The translations under genes and the position numbers were made by a program. DNA of 64,000 nucleotides from Leptospira fluminis (GTDB lineage Bacteria > Spirochaetota > Leptospiria > Leptospirales > Leptospiraceae), in assembly GCF_004771275.1 (NCBI RefSeq), contig NZ_RQEV01000012.1, forward strand, positions 248,001 through 312,000. The letters run 5' to 3'. Below, in pieces: positions 49,742 through 59,147 of this stretch (the stretch's first letter is position 1; each line of letters begins with the position of its first letter). The notes under the pieces were generated by a model. That model saw only the letters and a program-made list of their open reading frames with translations, had not been told where the DNA came from and did not search any database.

Positions 49742-50757
49742 GCTTTGGAACGAATCGCTTCTCCCGCTTGTATGCTTTTTCCCCTTTCCAGTAAGGCTTT
49801 TGCTTCGGCGACTTTCCAGGAATCCAGATAACTGGGATCCTCCAAGCTGACATCGGGTCTAAGTGCGATAGGTTTTCCTTCTTGTCCGAGATACAAGGAT
49901 CTTCTTCCGAAAAAACGTCCTGCTGCCTCTTCGGGTTGTACGATTTTTCTTCTTTCTCCCCGCATGGAATAAGCAAGCGAAGCTTGTTCCACGTAGGAGG
50001 AAAATTCGGTAGGGTCCGCGGAGATTCCATGATCCGGTCCGGGAAGATTCTTATCTAGTGTAAAATGTTTTTCTAATGCGGTTGCTCCCAAGGCGATCGC
50101 CATGGCTCCGGCAAGTGCTCCCGCCGTGTGGTCGGAAAAACCTATGGGTCCGGAAAAGGAATGTCTGTAATGAGTGATGGTTCTCAGGTTCGCTTTTTCA
50201 GGAGGAGTCGGATACAAAGAGACGCAATGGAAGAGCAAAAGATCCTTTACCCCGAGAGATTCCAGGAATTCCAAAGCACGAATCACTTCGAACGCTTCCG
50301 CCGCGCCCGTAGAGAGAAAAATGGGAAGTTTCGTGGAAGCGCATTTTTCGAGCAGGCCTTTGTTTACGACGTCTCCGCTCGCGATCTTAAGGGCAGGGAC
50401 ACCCAAGGAAACAAGCAGATCCACGCTCTTTTCGTCCAAAGGAGTCGAAAAGAACAACAATCCTTCTTCCTTTGCGGTATCCCGGAAGTGTCTATGCATC
50501 TCCTCCGAGAGTTCGTACCGTTTGAAGATTTCCACCAGGATCTTGGCTTTCGGGTTTCGAAGATCGATAAAATCCTCCGTGCGATACGTCTGAAATTTCA
50601 CCGCGTTCGCTCCCGCTTTCTTTGCTGCGCGGATCGTCTTCTTTCCGATTTCGAGATCTCCGTTATGATTCAATCCGATTTCCGCGACGATAAAAGGAGG
50701 GGAGTCAGGACTCAGTTCAGTAGCAGGGCTCAGGCTAAAGCTTTTTGAGAACGTCAT
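49738..50757 (-). CDS. NeuB/SpsE-family sialic-acid-type synthase
   Basis: A 339-residue enzyme condensing phosphoenolpyruvate with an N-acetylhexosamine to give a nonulosonic acid (Neu5Ac, legionaminate or pseudaminate). The TIM barrel shows [75 protein letters not shown] and [20 protein letters not shown]. The C-terminal antifreeze/SAF-like domain is short and degenerate. GAGGA lies just upstream. No other nonulosonate genes are in the window, so the product sugar is open. Confidence 0.88.
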   Translation of the reverse strand: MTFSKSFSLSPATELSPDSPPFIVAEIGLNHNGDLEIGKKTIRAAKKAGANAVKFQTYRTEDFIDLRNPKAKILVEIFKRYELSEEMHRHFRDTAKEEGLLFFSTPLDEKSVDLLVSLGVPALKIASGDVVNKGLLEKCASTKLPIFLSTGAAEAFEVIRALEFLESLGVKDLLLFHCVSLYPTPPEKANLRTITHYRHSFSGPIGFSDHTAGALAGAMAIALGATALEKHFTLDKNLPGPDHGISADPTEFSSYVEQASLAYSMRGERRKIVQPEEAAGRFFGRRSLYLGQEGKPIALRPDVSLEDPSYLDSWKVAEAKALLERGKSIQAGEAIRSKA

Positions 50758-50803
50758 TTTTTCCTCTAGTTTCTATAAAATAGGTATCGGTTCGATTTTT
50801 TGA

Positions 50804-50836
50804 AACGGAAAGGATTTCCCGAAAATCCTTTCCGTT
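50804..50836. repeat. Perfect 14-pair inverted repeat between the LTA-synthase-like gene and neuB
   Basis: AACGGAAAGGATTT, loop CCCGA, AAATCCTTTCCGTT. It lies in the 120-base gap after the LTA-synthase-like stop and 47 bases before the neuB ATG. There is no T-tract on the minus strand, so it may be an RNA-processing, partial-termination or mRNA-stability structure. Confidence 0.6.
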
Positions 50837-50877
50837 CCGCATTCCCGTTTTTCCGATGCGAGACGATTCTTCTCAAC

Positions 50878-52830
50878 TTATTTCGTCGGTGGAAAAACCG
50901 TATTGGAGTTCATCAGGTCGTAGCTCAAATTGAGGAAGGCTTTCGCCTTCGTTTCATAGACGTCGCAGACGGCAGGATCTGATTCGCAAATTTTAGATGT
51001 CGGGTTTTTGGAATAGGACGTCGCGTCCCGGAGTTCTCCGTCCGTAAATCTATACAACGCCAAATCGTTCTGGATCCAGCCGATCACGCTCGAAAACGCG
51101 AAATAAGCTCCTCTATTGTCCTTGTTTTGCGGCCCGAGCAAATCCCTTCCCATAGCGGAAAACCGAACTTTCTTACCTACTAACCCGAGTATCGTCGGGA
51201 CCACGTCCAGTTGGGAGGCAATCCGAGAATCGACTCCCGGCTTTACGTATTTCGGAGAATAGATCAAAAAAGGGATGTTCCTGTCCTCGTAAGGACTCAG
51301 GTTTCTATGATGGGTATGGTCCGCAACGAATACGAAGATCGTATCCTCGAAGTACCGCGACTTCCTCGCCTTTTCCATAAACCTACCTAGGGCCCAATCC
51401 GAATAATAATAAGTGTTAAGATAATCGTAATCCTGGACCGAATCCGGAAAAATTTCGAAACTTTTATTCGGAACTTCGTAGGGATAGTGAGTGGTAAGAG
51501 TGAGCGAGACCGCAAGGAGAGGGCGTTTTGCGGAAAGCAATCTTTCGTGCAATTCTTCCAGGACGTCTCCGTCGAAATACCCCCAAGCCCCCGGAGTATA
51601 CCTACCTTCCTTGCTCATCTCGTTCCGATCCACTACCGTATCGAATCCCCAGTGAGGGAAGAGAAAGTTCATATTGTCGAATCCGGCATCCCCGCCGTGG
51701 ACAAAGAGTGTGGAATAACCTGCCTGTTTCAAAACGGTTCCTAACCCGCCGAAGTTTCCCAGCACTTGGTGGGTGCGAACGGAAGTGATCCCGGGCCTGT
51801 CCGGAATCCCCGTCAGTACGGAGAGTAGACCGTTCGTAGTCCTGCCCCCGGTCGCAAAGAATTTGGAAAAATACCTGCCTCTAATAGAGAGAGAGTCGAA
51901 GTTTTGTGCCAACTCATGCCCCAGGATTTTTCCTCCTCCGTTCGGTTTCAGAAATTTACCGGTCCAGCTTTCCAAAAGGATGAGAACTATGTTCGGTGGA
52001 GTTCCGTTTCTAGTCTCTCGAGTTTCCCTCAGAATCGGATAACGTTCGTCTATAAAGGAAGCGCCCGGATACTCTATCTCTTTCCTGACCAGTTCCACAG
52101 CTTGGGGGAAGGGAATTCTCAGGCTCGGAAGAAGCGTCTTGGATTTCAAATCCGTCAGAGTGGTGAACACTCCGTTCAAAGGGAGATTGTTCAGGAATTC
52201 GTTCCGGGAATGGATCGCGTCCGTAGGTCGAAGGGGTCTTTGTTGGAAGCCCCCTCTAAAAAGTAAAAACGCGATCAAAAGGGAAATCGGAATCTGCAGG
52301 AGTTCCGATTTCCGTCGGTCTTCCGAAAATTCGTACCCGTTCCATTTGAAAAATGCGACGACTAAGAGAGGAAGTCCGATGGAAATCGCGGATAAAGCGG
52401 AGAGAACCAGTAAGGGAGAATTTCGAAAGGCGGCGGATAAGAGAACTAGAAAATCCTTCCCTAAAAACACGAAACCTTCGTAGCCCAGATGTTTGTTCGC
52501 TTCTCCGTAATAGATCGTGTCGCCGATCAGGTGGCCGCACATCCATAAGAAAATTAGGATAGGCGGAATTCCCCACAAGTAGCGGTAAACCGGCCATCGG
52601 TTAGCGTAATGAAAGGCGGACATCGTCCAAAACGGACCGAGAAGAATCGCGGCAACCGAAAGGTCGAAGCGCATCCCGATTCCGAAGGAGGATAGGATTT
52701 CCGTCCAAGAGGAGTTTTCCACTTTGTCGAAGTAAATGAAAAGCAGAACGAATCGGAAAATCGTAAGCAAACCGAAGATCGCCGCAAAAAAAACGGAGAT
52801 AATCCTAAGATTCGGAGGGATCCGTTTCAA
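50878..52830 (-). CDS. LTA-synthase-like sulfatase-family membrane phosphoglycerol/phosphoethanolamine transferase
   Basis: A 650-residue protein with five N-terminal membrane helices (~10-185) and an extracytoplasmic sulfatase-fold domain (~270-600). Active-site elements of the LtaS/MdoB group are visible: IVLILLESWTGKF with metal-ligand Glu, GGRTTNGLLSVLTG with the nucleophilic Thr, HGGDAGFDNMNFLFP, and FVFVADHTHHR with the Asp-His pair. It probably transfers a phospholipid headgroup to periplasmic glycans or lipids. The start is TTG at 52830, three bases after the feoB stop; no upstream ATG is in frame. Confidence 0.85.
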   Translation of the reverse strand: MKRIPPNLRIISVFFAAIFGLLTIFRFVLLFIYFDKVENSSWTEILSSFGIGMRFDLSVAAILLGPFWTMSAFHYANRWPVYRYLWGIPPILIFLWMCGHLIGDTIYYGEANKHLGYEGFVFLGKDFLVLLSAAFRNSPLLVLSALSAISIGLPLLVVAFFKWNGYEFSEDRRKSELLQIPISLLIAFLLFRGGFQQRPLRPTDAIHSRNEFLNNLPLNGVFTTLTDLKSKTLLPSLRIPFPQAVELVRKEIEYPGASFIDERYPILRETRETRNGTPPNIVLILLESWTGKFLKPNGGGKILGHELAQNFDSLSIRGRYFSKFFATGGRTTNGLLSVLTGIPDRPGITSVRTHQVLGNFGGLGTVLKQAGYSTLFVHGGDAGFDNMNFLFPHWGFDTVVDRNEMSKEGRYTPGAWGYFDGDVLEELHERLLSAKRPLLAVSLTLTTHYPYEVPNKSFEIFPDSVQDYDYLNTYYYSDWALGRFMEKARKSRYFEDTIFVFVADHTHHRNLSPYEDRNIPFLIYSPKYVKPGVDSRIASQLDVVPTILGLVGKKVRFSAMGRDLLGPQNKDNRGAYFAFSSVIGWIQNDLALYRFTDGELRDATSYSKNPTSKICESDPAVCDVYETKAKAFLNLSYDLMNSNTVFPPTK

Positions 52831-52833
52831 GAT

Positions 52834-54984
52834 TCAGGTCCATCCGATCGCTTTTACGATATGGTAGACCAAGAAGGAAGAAATATAGGCGAGTAAAGTC
52901 ATGTACCCGAATAGGAAAAACGGCCAAAAAAGCGAGTTCGTCTCCCTTTTTACTACCGCCAAAGTGGACATACATTGGCAGGCAAAAGCGAAAAAGACCA
53001 ATAGACTTAAGGCGCTGGCCAAATTCCAAATCGGCTTTCCCGTTTCCGGATCCTTGTCGTTTTTGAGCGCGGTACGCAAGTCTTCCTGGTCGCTATCTTC
53101 GCCTTGCACGCCGTAGATGATGGATAATGTGGATACCATCACCTCCCGTGCCGCGAACGAGGTGATGAGTCCGATCCCCATTTTCCAGCCGAAACCGATC
53201 GGTTTTAGGATAGGTTCCATCGCCTTACCCATGTAGCCCGCATAGGACTCGGAGATCTGCAGGGATTTTGCCTGAGCCGGTTCCAGTCCTGACGTTTTGG
53301 ATTCGTCCAAGCGGGGATAATTCGCCAAAAACCAAAGCAGTACGGATATGGATAGGATGATTTTCCCCGCATTCAATAAGAATGTTTTAATTTTCTTATA
53401 TACTACCATAAAAAGGATTTTGGGGGAGGGGAAATGATACCGGGGGAGCTCCATCAAAAAGTAGGAGGGTTCGGAGAGAAAAAAGGTCTTTTTAAATACG
53501 AAAGCCGCGGTCATGGACGCGATCATTCCGAGAAGGAATAATCCGAACAACGCTAAGGCTTTTGTCTGTAGGATTCCGAAAACGGGTTTTTGGGAAAAAA
53601 CCGTTCCGATGACCAGGATGTAAACGGGATATCTCGCGGAGCATGTGATCAAAGGAGAAACCAGAATCGTAGTGATTCTGTCCGCCTTATTTTCTATGGT
53701 CCTCGTTCCCATGATCGCGGGAACCGCGCAAGCGGCCGATGACAGGAGAGGAATAAAGGATTTTCCGGAGAGTCCGAATTTTCCCATGAACCGATCCATG
53801 ACGAAGGAAGCTCTCGCGATGTAGCCGCTTTCCTCCATGATCCCGATAAAGAAAAAAAGGAGACTGATTTGGGGGATAAAGACGAGCACGGCTCCGACTC
53901 CGCCTATGGCCCCCTCCTGGATGAGGGAACGGATGGGACCGTGAGGGAAAAAACCTCCGGCGAATTCCGCAAATGCCCCGACCTGTTTTTCGATCCAATC
54001 CATCGGAATTTCGGACCAAGCAAAAAGCATCTGGAAAACAAGCGCCATAATGCCTAAAAAACCGACTAGGCCCCAGACCGGATGCAGTAGGATCCTGTCC
54101 GCAAAATTCAGCAAATGTTCTCCCTTTACTTCCTTGCCGGAAAGAGATTTGGAGAGAAGCTTTTTGATCCAAAAGGATTTTTGTACGAGTTCGTCGGAGT
54201 AGGAAAAGACCAGTCCGGACTTTTCGAAGAGAGTTTGGACGAGAGTTCTTGCCTCCTTCGGTAAAAAGGAGAGACCGGGAATGCCCGTAAGCAGTTTTTC
54301 TCCAGACAACTCTTTCAGGGAATTTTCCACGACGAATCTGAGAGAGTTCGGATCGGGACTTTTCAGGCGATTGAGAATCGATCCGACGAGCTTTTCCCTT
54401 TTTTGATCCCAGGCAAAAGAATATTCAGGAATTCGATACGCAGAATCTTCGAAAAGGATTTCCTTCAATTCGGAGACTCCTTCTCCCGTTCGGGGGTTCA
54501 CGAATCTAAAATCTATTCCGAAAGCCTTTCGAAGTTCCTTTAGGTCGAGACTCAATCCCTTTTTTTCCAGCGCGTCCCTCATGGTAACGACTACGAGAGT
54601 GGGAGCCTTGAGTCCGGCGATTTGCATTAGAAATTGCAGGCCCCTTTCTACGGCGACTCCGTCCAGTACGAAAAGGATTCTATCCGTCGTTTTGCGGGAG
54701 AGCAGAACTTTTGTGGTTACCTGCTTGTCTTCCGATTCTCCGCCTAAGCTATAGGCTCCCGGCAAATCCATGATACTCAGGGTTTTATCCTCGGAGAGAA
54801 TTTTTCCCTCCGCTTTTTCCACGGTGACTCCGTGGAAATTTCCCGTCTTTTGTCTGAGTCCGGTGAGCCGATTGAACAGAGTGGATTTTCCGCAATTCGG
54901 ATTTCCCGCGAGTAGGATTCGGTGTATGTTTGAACCGACGGCCTTGGAGGATCCCCTTGTTATCCTTTTTTGTAATGCGGTCAC
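52834..54984 (-). CDS. feoB: FeoB ferrous iron transporter
   Basis: A 716-residue inner-membrane Fe2+ uptake protein. The N-terminal G domain has G1 GNPNCGKST (27-35), switch [13 protein letters not shown] and G3 DLPGAYSL (73-80). The G4 position reads TMRD (134-137) where NxxD is usual. A helical spacer follows, then about ten membrane helices with the two Gate motifs (around [18 protein letters not shown] and [17 protein letters not shown]). It overlaps feoA by four bases. Confidence 0.95.
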   Translation of the reverse strand: MTALQKRITRGSSKAVGSNIHRILLAGNPNCGKSTLFNRLTGLRQKTGNFHGVTVEKAEGKILSEDKTLSIMDLPGAYSLGGESEDKQVTTKVLLSRKTTDRILFVLDGVAVERGLQFLMQIAGLKAPTLVVVTMRDALEKKGLSLDLKELRKAFGIDFRFVNPRTGEGVSELKEILFEDSAYRIPEYSFAWDQKREKLVGSILNRLKSPDPNSLRFVVENSLKELSGEKLLTGIPGLSFLPKEARTLVQTLFEKSGLVFSYSDELVQKSFWIKKLLSKSLSGKEVKGEHLLNFADRILLHPVWGLVGFLGIMALVFQMLFAWSEIPMDWIEKQVGAFAEFAGGFFPHGPIRSLIQEGAIGGVGAVLVFIPQISLLFFFIGIMEESGYIARASFVMDRFMGKFGLSGKSFIPLLSSAACAVPAIMGTRTIENKADRITTILVSPLITCSARYPVYILVIGTVFSQKPVFGILQTKALALFGLFLLGMIASMTAAFVFKKTFFLSEPSYFLMELPRYHFPSPKILFMVVYKKIKTFLLNAGKIILSISVLLWFLANYPRLDESKTSGLEPAQAKSLQISESYAGYMGKAMEPILKPIGFGWKMGIGLITSFAAREVMVSTLSIIYGVQGEDSDQEDLRTALKNDKDPETGKPIWNLASALSLLVFFAFACQCMSTLAVVKRETNSLFWPFFLFGYMTLLAYISSFLVYHIVKAIGWT

Positions 54985-55223
54985 TCTCTTTCCTCTAACT
55001 CCAGTAATTCTGCCTCTATATGTCTAAGCACCAATTGGACCAGTCCGACTTTCACTATGATTTTATCTTGGCTCGGATATTTGGCAAGGATCTGTAGCCT
55101 GGTCCCGGGAAGGAATCCCATGTCCAACAGGTTTCTTACTAGACCTTCTTTTCCCGGGGATTCCTTCAACCCCGATAGCGTTCGGGATTCTCCGGGCTCC
55201 AGATCCAGCAATTTCACTTTCAT
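54981..55223 (-). CDS. feoA: FeoA, small SH3-like partner of FeoB
   Basis: An 80-residue cytoplasmic SH3-fold protein: [30 protein letters not shown] and [19 protein letters not shown]. Needed with FeoB for ferrous iron uptake. Overlaps both neighbours by four bases (ATGA), sitting between the UbiB-family gene and feoB. Confidence 0.93.
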   Translation of the reverse strand: MKVKLLDLEPGESRTLSGLKESPGKEGLVRNLLDMGFLPGTRLQILAKYPSQDKIIVKVGLVQLVLRHIEAELLELEERE

Positions 55224-56521
55224 CGGATGAATTTTTCCCTATCCCGGATCAGATCTATATCGGGAGCGAACGCCTTCACATAACGGTCGAAATACAGGAT
55301 CTGCTTGATGAGGAGTCCGAACTCTTTCGGAATTTTGAGGCCGTTCCTGAGGGCCAACTCGCGGAATTCGAATAATATTGCGTTCAGCTTCCTCTCGTCG
55401 AAAGCTTCCAGTTCTCCCATCTGGATTCCGAGTACCATCTCGCTCATTTCGTCGAAAACCTTGCCTAGGTCCTGGGCTAATTTTCTTTCGTCCACTCCCT
55501 CCGCCGTGGAGTCCATCCGGATCAGGCCTTTTGCGATCCTCTCCGGGCGATTTGTCGCGAGTCCTTCCAGAAAAATCATCAGACCTTCCCAAATTTTCGG
55601 GGAAATCCGACCGACGATTCCGAAATCGATGAAACCCACCGTACCGTCCCGGAGGATCATTAGGTTTCCTGCATGCACATCGGCGTGAAAAAAACCCGAG
55701 TGGGAAAGGGTGGAAAACCAGATCTCCAACGCGTCCGACAACGTGCGCTGGGGGTCCGTAGAATATTTTCTTAAGGAAGCTTCGTCCGTAATCGGAGCCC
55801 CGTAAAATCTTTCCATGGTCAGGATTTTTTCCGTGCTGAGCTCGTGGAAAACTTTAGGTACCCGGGCTCTGGTTTCTCCCGCCGCAAGGAGATACTTTTC
55901 GAACTCCTCTATATTCGAGGCTTCCTTACGGAAATCGATTTCCTCTAAAATGGAGGATTGGAATAATTTCATCATATCCGAAAGGCCGGATCGATTCAAG
56001 CCCGGAACGAATCTTTCGAATAATAGACTGGCCAGGTACAAAAGATTCAGGTCGGCGCCCAGAGCGGATTCTATATCGGACCTTTGCACCTTGATGACTA
56101 CATCGATGCCGTCTTTGGTAACTGCGGAATGGACCTGCGCGATGGATGCGGAAGCCAATGGACTCGGGTCTATGCTGCGGAAATGGTTTTCCCACCGGCC
56201 TCCCAGTTCTTTACGAATCGTTTTTTCCACTTCGGAAAAAGGGATCGGCCTTACGGCATCCAAGCATTTCTGCATTTCCGTAACGATCTCTTCCGGAAAC
56301 AAGGAGGGGGCGGACGCGATGAATTGTCCGAGTTTGATATAAGTCGCCCCTAATTCCTCGAAGGCTTCCCTGAGTCTTACCGGAAAGTCCTGGGATACGT
56401 TACCTCCCACAGCCAGGTCTTTGAGCAGGAGAAGGGTCTTTGAGGAAAAGATAAAACCGCTCGAAACCATCCGAGCCGCCCCGCCCAATCCTAGGCGAAG
56501 GTTATCCAGAAATCCGGCCAT
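55220..56521 (-). CDS. UbiB/ABC1-family atypical kinase
   Basis: A 433-residue protein of the ADCK/UbiB family. It has the KxGQ-type motif ([21 protein letters not shown]), the alanine-rich loop [13 protein letters not shown] in place of a P-loop, catalytic [11 protein letters not shown] and FIDFGIVG. UbiB supports ubiquinone synthesis; other members have unclear lipid or quinone roles. I start it at ATG 56521 ([12 protein letters not shown]); a longer 466-residue frame exists. It overlaps feoA, so it belongs to the iron operon, which is unusual. Confidence 0.86.
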   Translation of the reverse strand: MAGFLDNLRLGLGGAARMVSSGFIFSSKTLLLLKDLAVGGNVSQDFPVRLREAFEELGATYIKLGQFIASAPSLFPEEIVTEMQKCLDAVRPIPFSEVEKTIRKELGGRWENHFRSIDPSPLASASIAQVHSAVTKDGIDVVIKVQRSDIESALGADLNLLYLASLLFERFVPGLNRSGLSDMMKLFQSSILEEIDFRKEASNIEEFEKYLLAAGETRARVPKVFHELSTEKILTMERFYGAPITDEASLRKYSTDPQRTLSDALEIWFSTLSHSGFFHADVHAGNLMILRDGTVGFIDFGIVGRISPKIWEGLMIFLEGLATNRPERIAKGLIRMDSTAEGVDERKLAQDLGKVFDEMSEMVLGIQMGELEAFDERKLNAILFEFRELALRNGLKIPKEFGLLIKQILYFDRYVKAFAPDIDLIRDREKFIR

Positions 56522-56693
56522 ACGGTTCCAAGTTAGTACGGAAGGCTGTAAGGACAATCCAAATCGACTCGGAGGATGCCTGAGACTAGGGTTTTTCTCC
56601 CGAAAATCCGTGCTTTGCAAGGCTCTGAATTCCTGTCGGAAGTCCGGAGTTCGAATCTGTATTTTAGTTTACGAATCAGTCAAGAATTAGAGG

Positions 56694-58730
56694 ATGGCTT
56701 TCGAACGAATCATTTCGGTCATTGGTATGAGCGGCGAATCTGTATTGTTACAAGAACTCGAAAAACTCGAACTAAACGACTTAAAAAAGATCGCAGCCCT
56801 TTGGAATCTCCCCAAGCCGCCATTTAAGGAAAAGAATAAAAACCTTAAATTCTTATATGACACTTTTCTGGATGAATTCTACTTAAAGGGAGTGCTCGAA
56901 AAGTTGACCGTTCTCCAGGTCAACATCTATACTTCCATTCTGAAAAACAAAAACGTCCTAACGTTGGGCGAAATTTCCAGAAAAGTGAACATTCCTCCGA
57001 TCAACGTCGAGATGGAGCTGAATCTCCTTCGGAAATACCATCTCGTTTACCAACGTAAAAATCGGGAACGTCTTACCAACAATTTGGATAAGTACCACGC
57101 CTATGAGGAATTGGCGGAGCTGGTTCCTCTCGACCAGAACTTAAAAGGCGACAAATATAAGATTACGATCGAAAAGCTCCTGGATCACAAGAAGCTGACC
57201 GACGTTTCCGCGGAATGGAAAAAGGCGGTAAAAGCTCCGGCGAAACTGGATACGGTCCGGAAATTTTATTCCCATGCAACCACTCCCGAGGCTTTCGAGA
57301 GTGCTCTTACTTCCTTGTCCGAATTGGAAAAGGATACGTTAGTTCGGATCTATTTGAGCGGAGGAGTCGCGGATGCGGACGATATCCGCAGCTTCGTGGT
57401 AATGAACCGCGGAAAATACGAAGCGATCGTTCCGTCATTGGTCGAAAAAGGCTTAGTGGCGGATGTCTGCTTCGTGGAAGAGAAATTCGTCCGCGTATTC
57501 GCGCTTCCGGAAGAACTTTTAAAGTACATACAAAATAATCCCATCCTTCCTTCCATTAAGAAAGGTACGCGCCAGCGCCAAGAAAAGTCGGCTACGAACG
57601 AGCTGGATTTTTTCCTAAACACCAAGAAATTACTCTCATATATCAGCAGAAAAGGCCTGGTTCTGGCCAAATCCGGAAAAGTGAAGCAAGCCGACCATAA
57701 GCGGACGGAACAGGAGCTTTTGAATCCGGACATCGGCATTTTTCCCGAAAAAAGCCAGATCTATCAGATGGAACTGATCCTTCCGATTTTGCGTTTATTG
57801 AATCTCGCAGATATCAAGGGCGAAAACATCATTCTCCGCGGCGACGTGGAAGGATTCCTGAAAAAGGATATTTTCGAAATCATGAAACTCGTGATCCACG
57901 AGGTCAACGAGGCTCGGATGAAGAGGATCAATCCTCCGGAAGTCTTCCAGCCGACGGAGATGCCTTTTTATGATAAGATGATCCTGGACAAATGCGTAAA
58001 CCTGATCATCAAGTCCAAGCACATCCATCTCTCCGTGATCTTTTCTACGATTATCCGGGACCATCTGATTCTTTCTCCGGGATTCCGGACCAAGAATTTC
58101 CAGACGGATCTGGCGGATCTCCGGAAAGAGATCATGAGTGCCATTTTTTATCTGCATCTATTCGGCCTTTTGGAAGTGGAATATCCGAACCGCTTTTTGG
58201 CTCTATCCAAATTGGGAGAGTACTTCTTCCAAACCGGCGAGCTTACGGGTTCCACCGAAAAAGGGGGAATCACCATCAATCCGGATTTTTCCATCATCGC
58301 CTTCCCGGAAAAAGTTTCCATCAACGGAATCCATCTGTTAAAGGCCTTTACGGAGCTGAAGGACTACGATAGAGTCTATACCTTCATTCTGACAAAGGAA
58401 GCCTATCAGTTGGGAATTCTGCTCGGATACAAACCGATCGAATTCATCGATTTTCTCAAGGCTTCCAGCAGAGCGGAACTGGCCCAAAACCTCCTGTTCC
58501 TATTGGAAGATTGGGGAGGAAACCTTCCGGTCGTGGAAATCGCGGAAGACTGTGTCCTAGTCCGTACGAAAGATCAGAACGTCATGGAACTTCTCTTGGG
58601 GCAGATTAAGGGAAAGAAAATCGTCTTGGACGAAATCGGCCCGAACGCCATTCTCGTGGATAAAACGAGGGTTCAAGACGTGATTACCGTCTCAGAGAAA
58701 CTGAATCTGATTATTAAGCTGACTCGCTGA
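56694..58730 (+). CDS. XPB/Ssl2-like helicase-associated domain protein without helicase motor
   Basis: A 678-residue soluble protein. The C-terminal ~150 residues ([58 protein letters not shown]) match the helicase-associated Helicase_C_3 domain that in actinobacteria precedes XPB-like helicases. No Walker A or DEAD-type box is present, so it is not a helicase itself. The N-terminal half has several winged-helix-like repeats ([27 protein letters not shown]). Possibly DNA- or transcription-related. Start at ATG 56694 uncertain; an ATG at 56727 is possible. Confidence 0.75.
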   Translation: MAFERIISVIGMSGESVLLQELEKLELNDLKKIAALWNLPKPPFKEKNKNLKFLYDTFLDEFYLKGVLEKLTVLQVNIYTSILKNKNVLTLGEISRKVNIPPINVEMELNLLRKYHLVYQRKNRERLTNNLDKYHAYEELAELVPLDQNLKGDKYKITIEKLLDHKKLTDVSAEWKKAVKAPAKLDTVRKFYSHATTPEAFESALTSLSELEKDTLVRIYLSGGVADADDIRSFVVMNRGKYEAIVPSLVEKGLVADVCFVEEKFVRVFALPEELLKYIQNNPILPSIKKGTRQRQEKSATNELDFFLNTKKLLSYISRKGLVLAKSGKVKQADHKRTEQELLNPDIGIFPEKSQIYQMELILPILRLLNLADIKGENIILRGDVEGFLKKDIFEIMKLVIHEVNEARMKRINPPEVFQPTEMPFYDKMILDKCVNLIIKSKHIHLSVIFSTIIRDHLILSPGFRTKNFQTDLADLRKEIMSAIFYLHLFGLLEVEYPNRFLALSKLGEYFFQTGELTGSTEKGGITINPDFSIIAFPEKVSINGIHLLKAFTELKDYDRVYTFILTKEAYQLGILLGYKPIEFIDFLKASSRAELAQNLLFLLEDWGGNLPVVEIAEDCVLVRTKDQNVMELLLGQIKGKKIVLDEIGPNAILVDKTRVQDVITVSEKLNLIIKLTR

Positions 58731-58772
58731 TCGATCGGTTCGGGCGAAAGTATCCCGGACGTAAAGAGCGAG

Positions 58773-59045
58773 TTATTCCGTCGTAACTTTAATTTTCGTT
58801 TTGAATTCCCACTTGCGGAAAGGGGCGAGGGCTTGTAGTCGTTCGTCGCTTACAAAAAAAAGGGCTTCTCCATATTTTACTAGGCCGCCTTTGTAATGAG
58901 CGTATTTGGTTTTATGGTCCACTAGTCCTATTTCTTTTACTTTGCTCCAGTCGTCGCAGGTCTTGAGAGTGGGAACTCGTCGGAGGTACAATTCCTTGAT
59001 TACGCTGTCTTTAACGGAGTCCCGGAGAATCTTTTCCCATTCCAT
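58773..59045 (-). CDS. Small protein of unknown function
   Basis: A 90-residue protein from ATG 59045 (MEWEKILRDSVKDSV); an in-frame upstream start is possible but less likely. No Shine-Dalgarno is seen. Instead a perfect TATAAT (59056-59061, minus strand) lies 11 bases from the ATG, hinting at a very short or leaderless transcript. Content is mixed charged/hydrophobic (KYAHYKGGLVKYGEALFFVSDE). No family recognised. Confidence 0.55.
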   Translation of the reverse strand: MEWEKILRDSVKDSVIKELYLRRVPTLKTCDDWSKVKEIGLVDHKTKYAHYKGGLVKYGEALFFVSDERLQALAPFRKWEFKTKIKVTTE

Positions 59046-59081
59046 ATTTGTGCAAATTATAAGTATTTCCGTAAAAATCAA

Positions 59082-59132
59082 GGAGATTCCTGTCGTTTTG
59101 CGACGCCTTGTCGCTCCGTTCTCAGGATCTCC
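59082..59132 (-). terminator. Terminator after the chemotaxis receptor
   Basis: On the minus strand a long interrupted stem: GGAGATCCTG pairs with CAGGAATCTCC, enclosing an inner GCGAC/GTCGC hairpin. TTGATTTTT follows. It lies directly after the receptor stop at 59148. Confidence 0.55.
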
Positions 59133-59147
59133 TTTAGACGATTTCGT

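Noticed and set aside
56520..56690. A possible tRNA around GTTCGAATC at 56650
   Set aside because: The T-loop-like sequence has no matching acceptor stem or anticodon arm. I found no credible tRNA or rRNA anywhere in the window.
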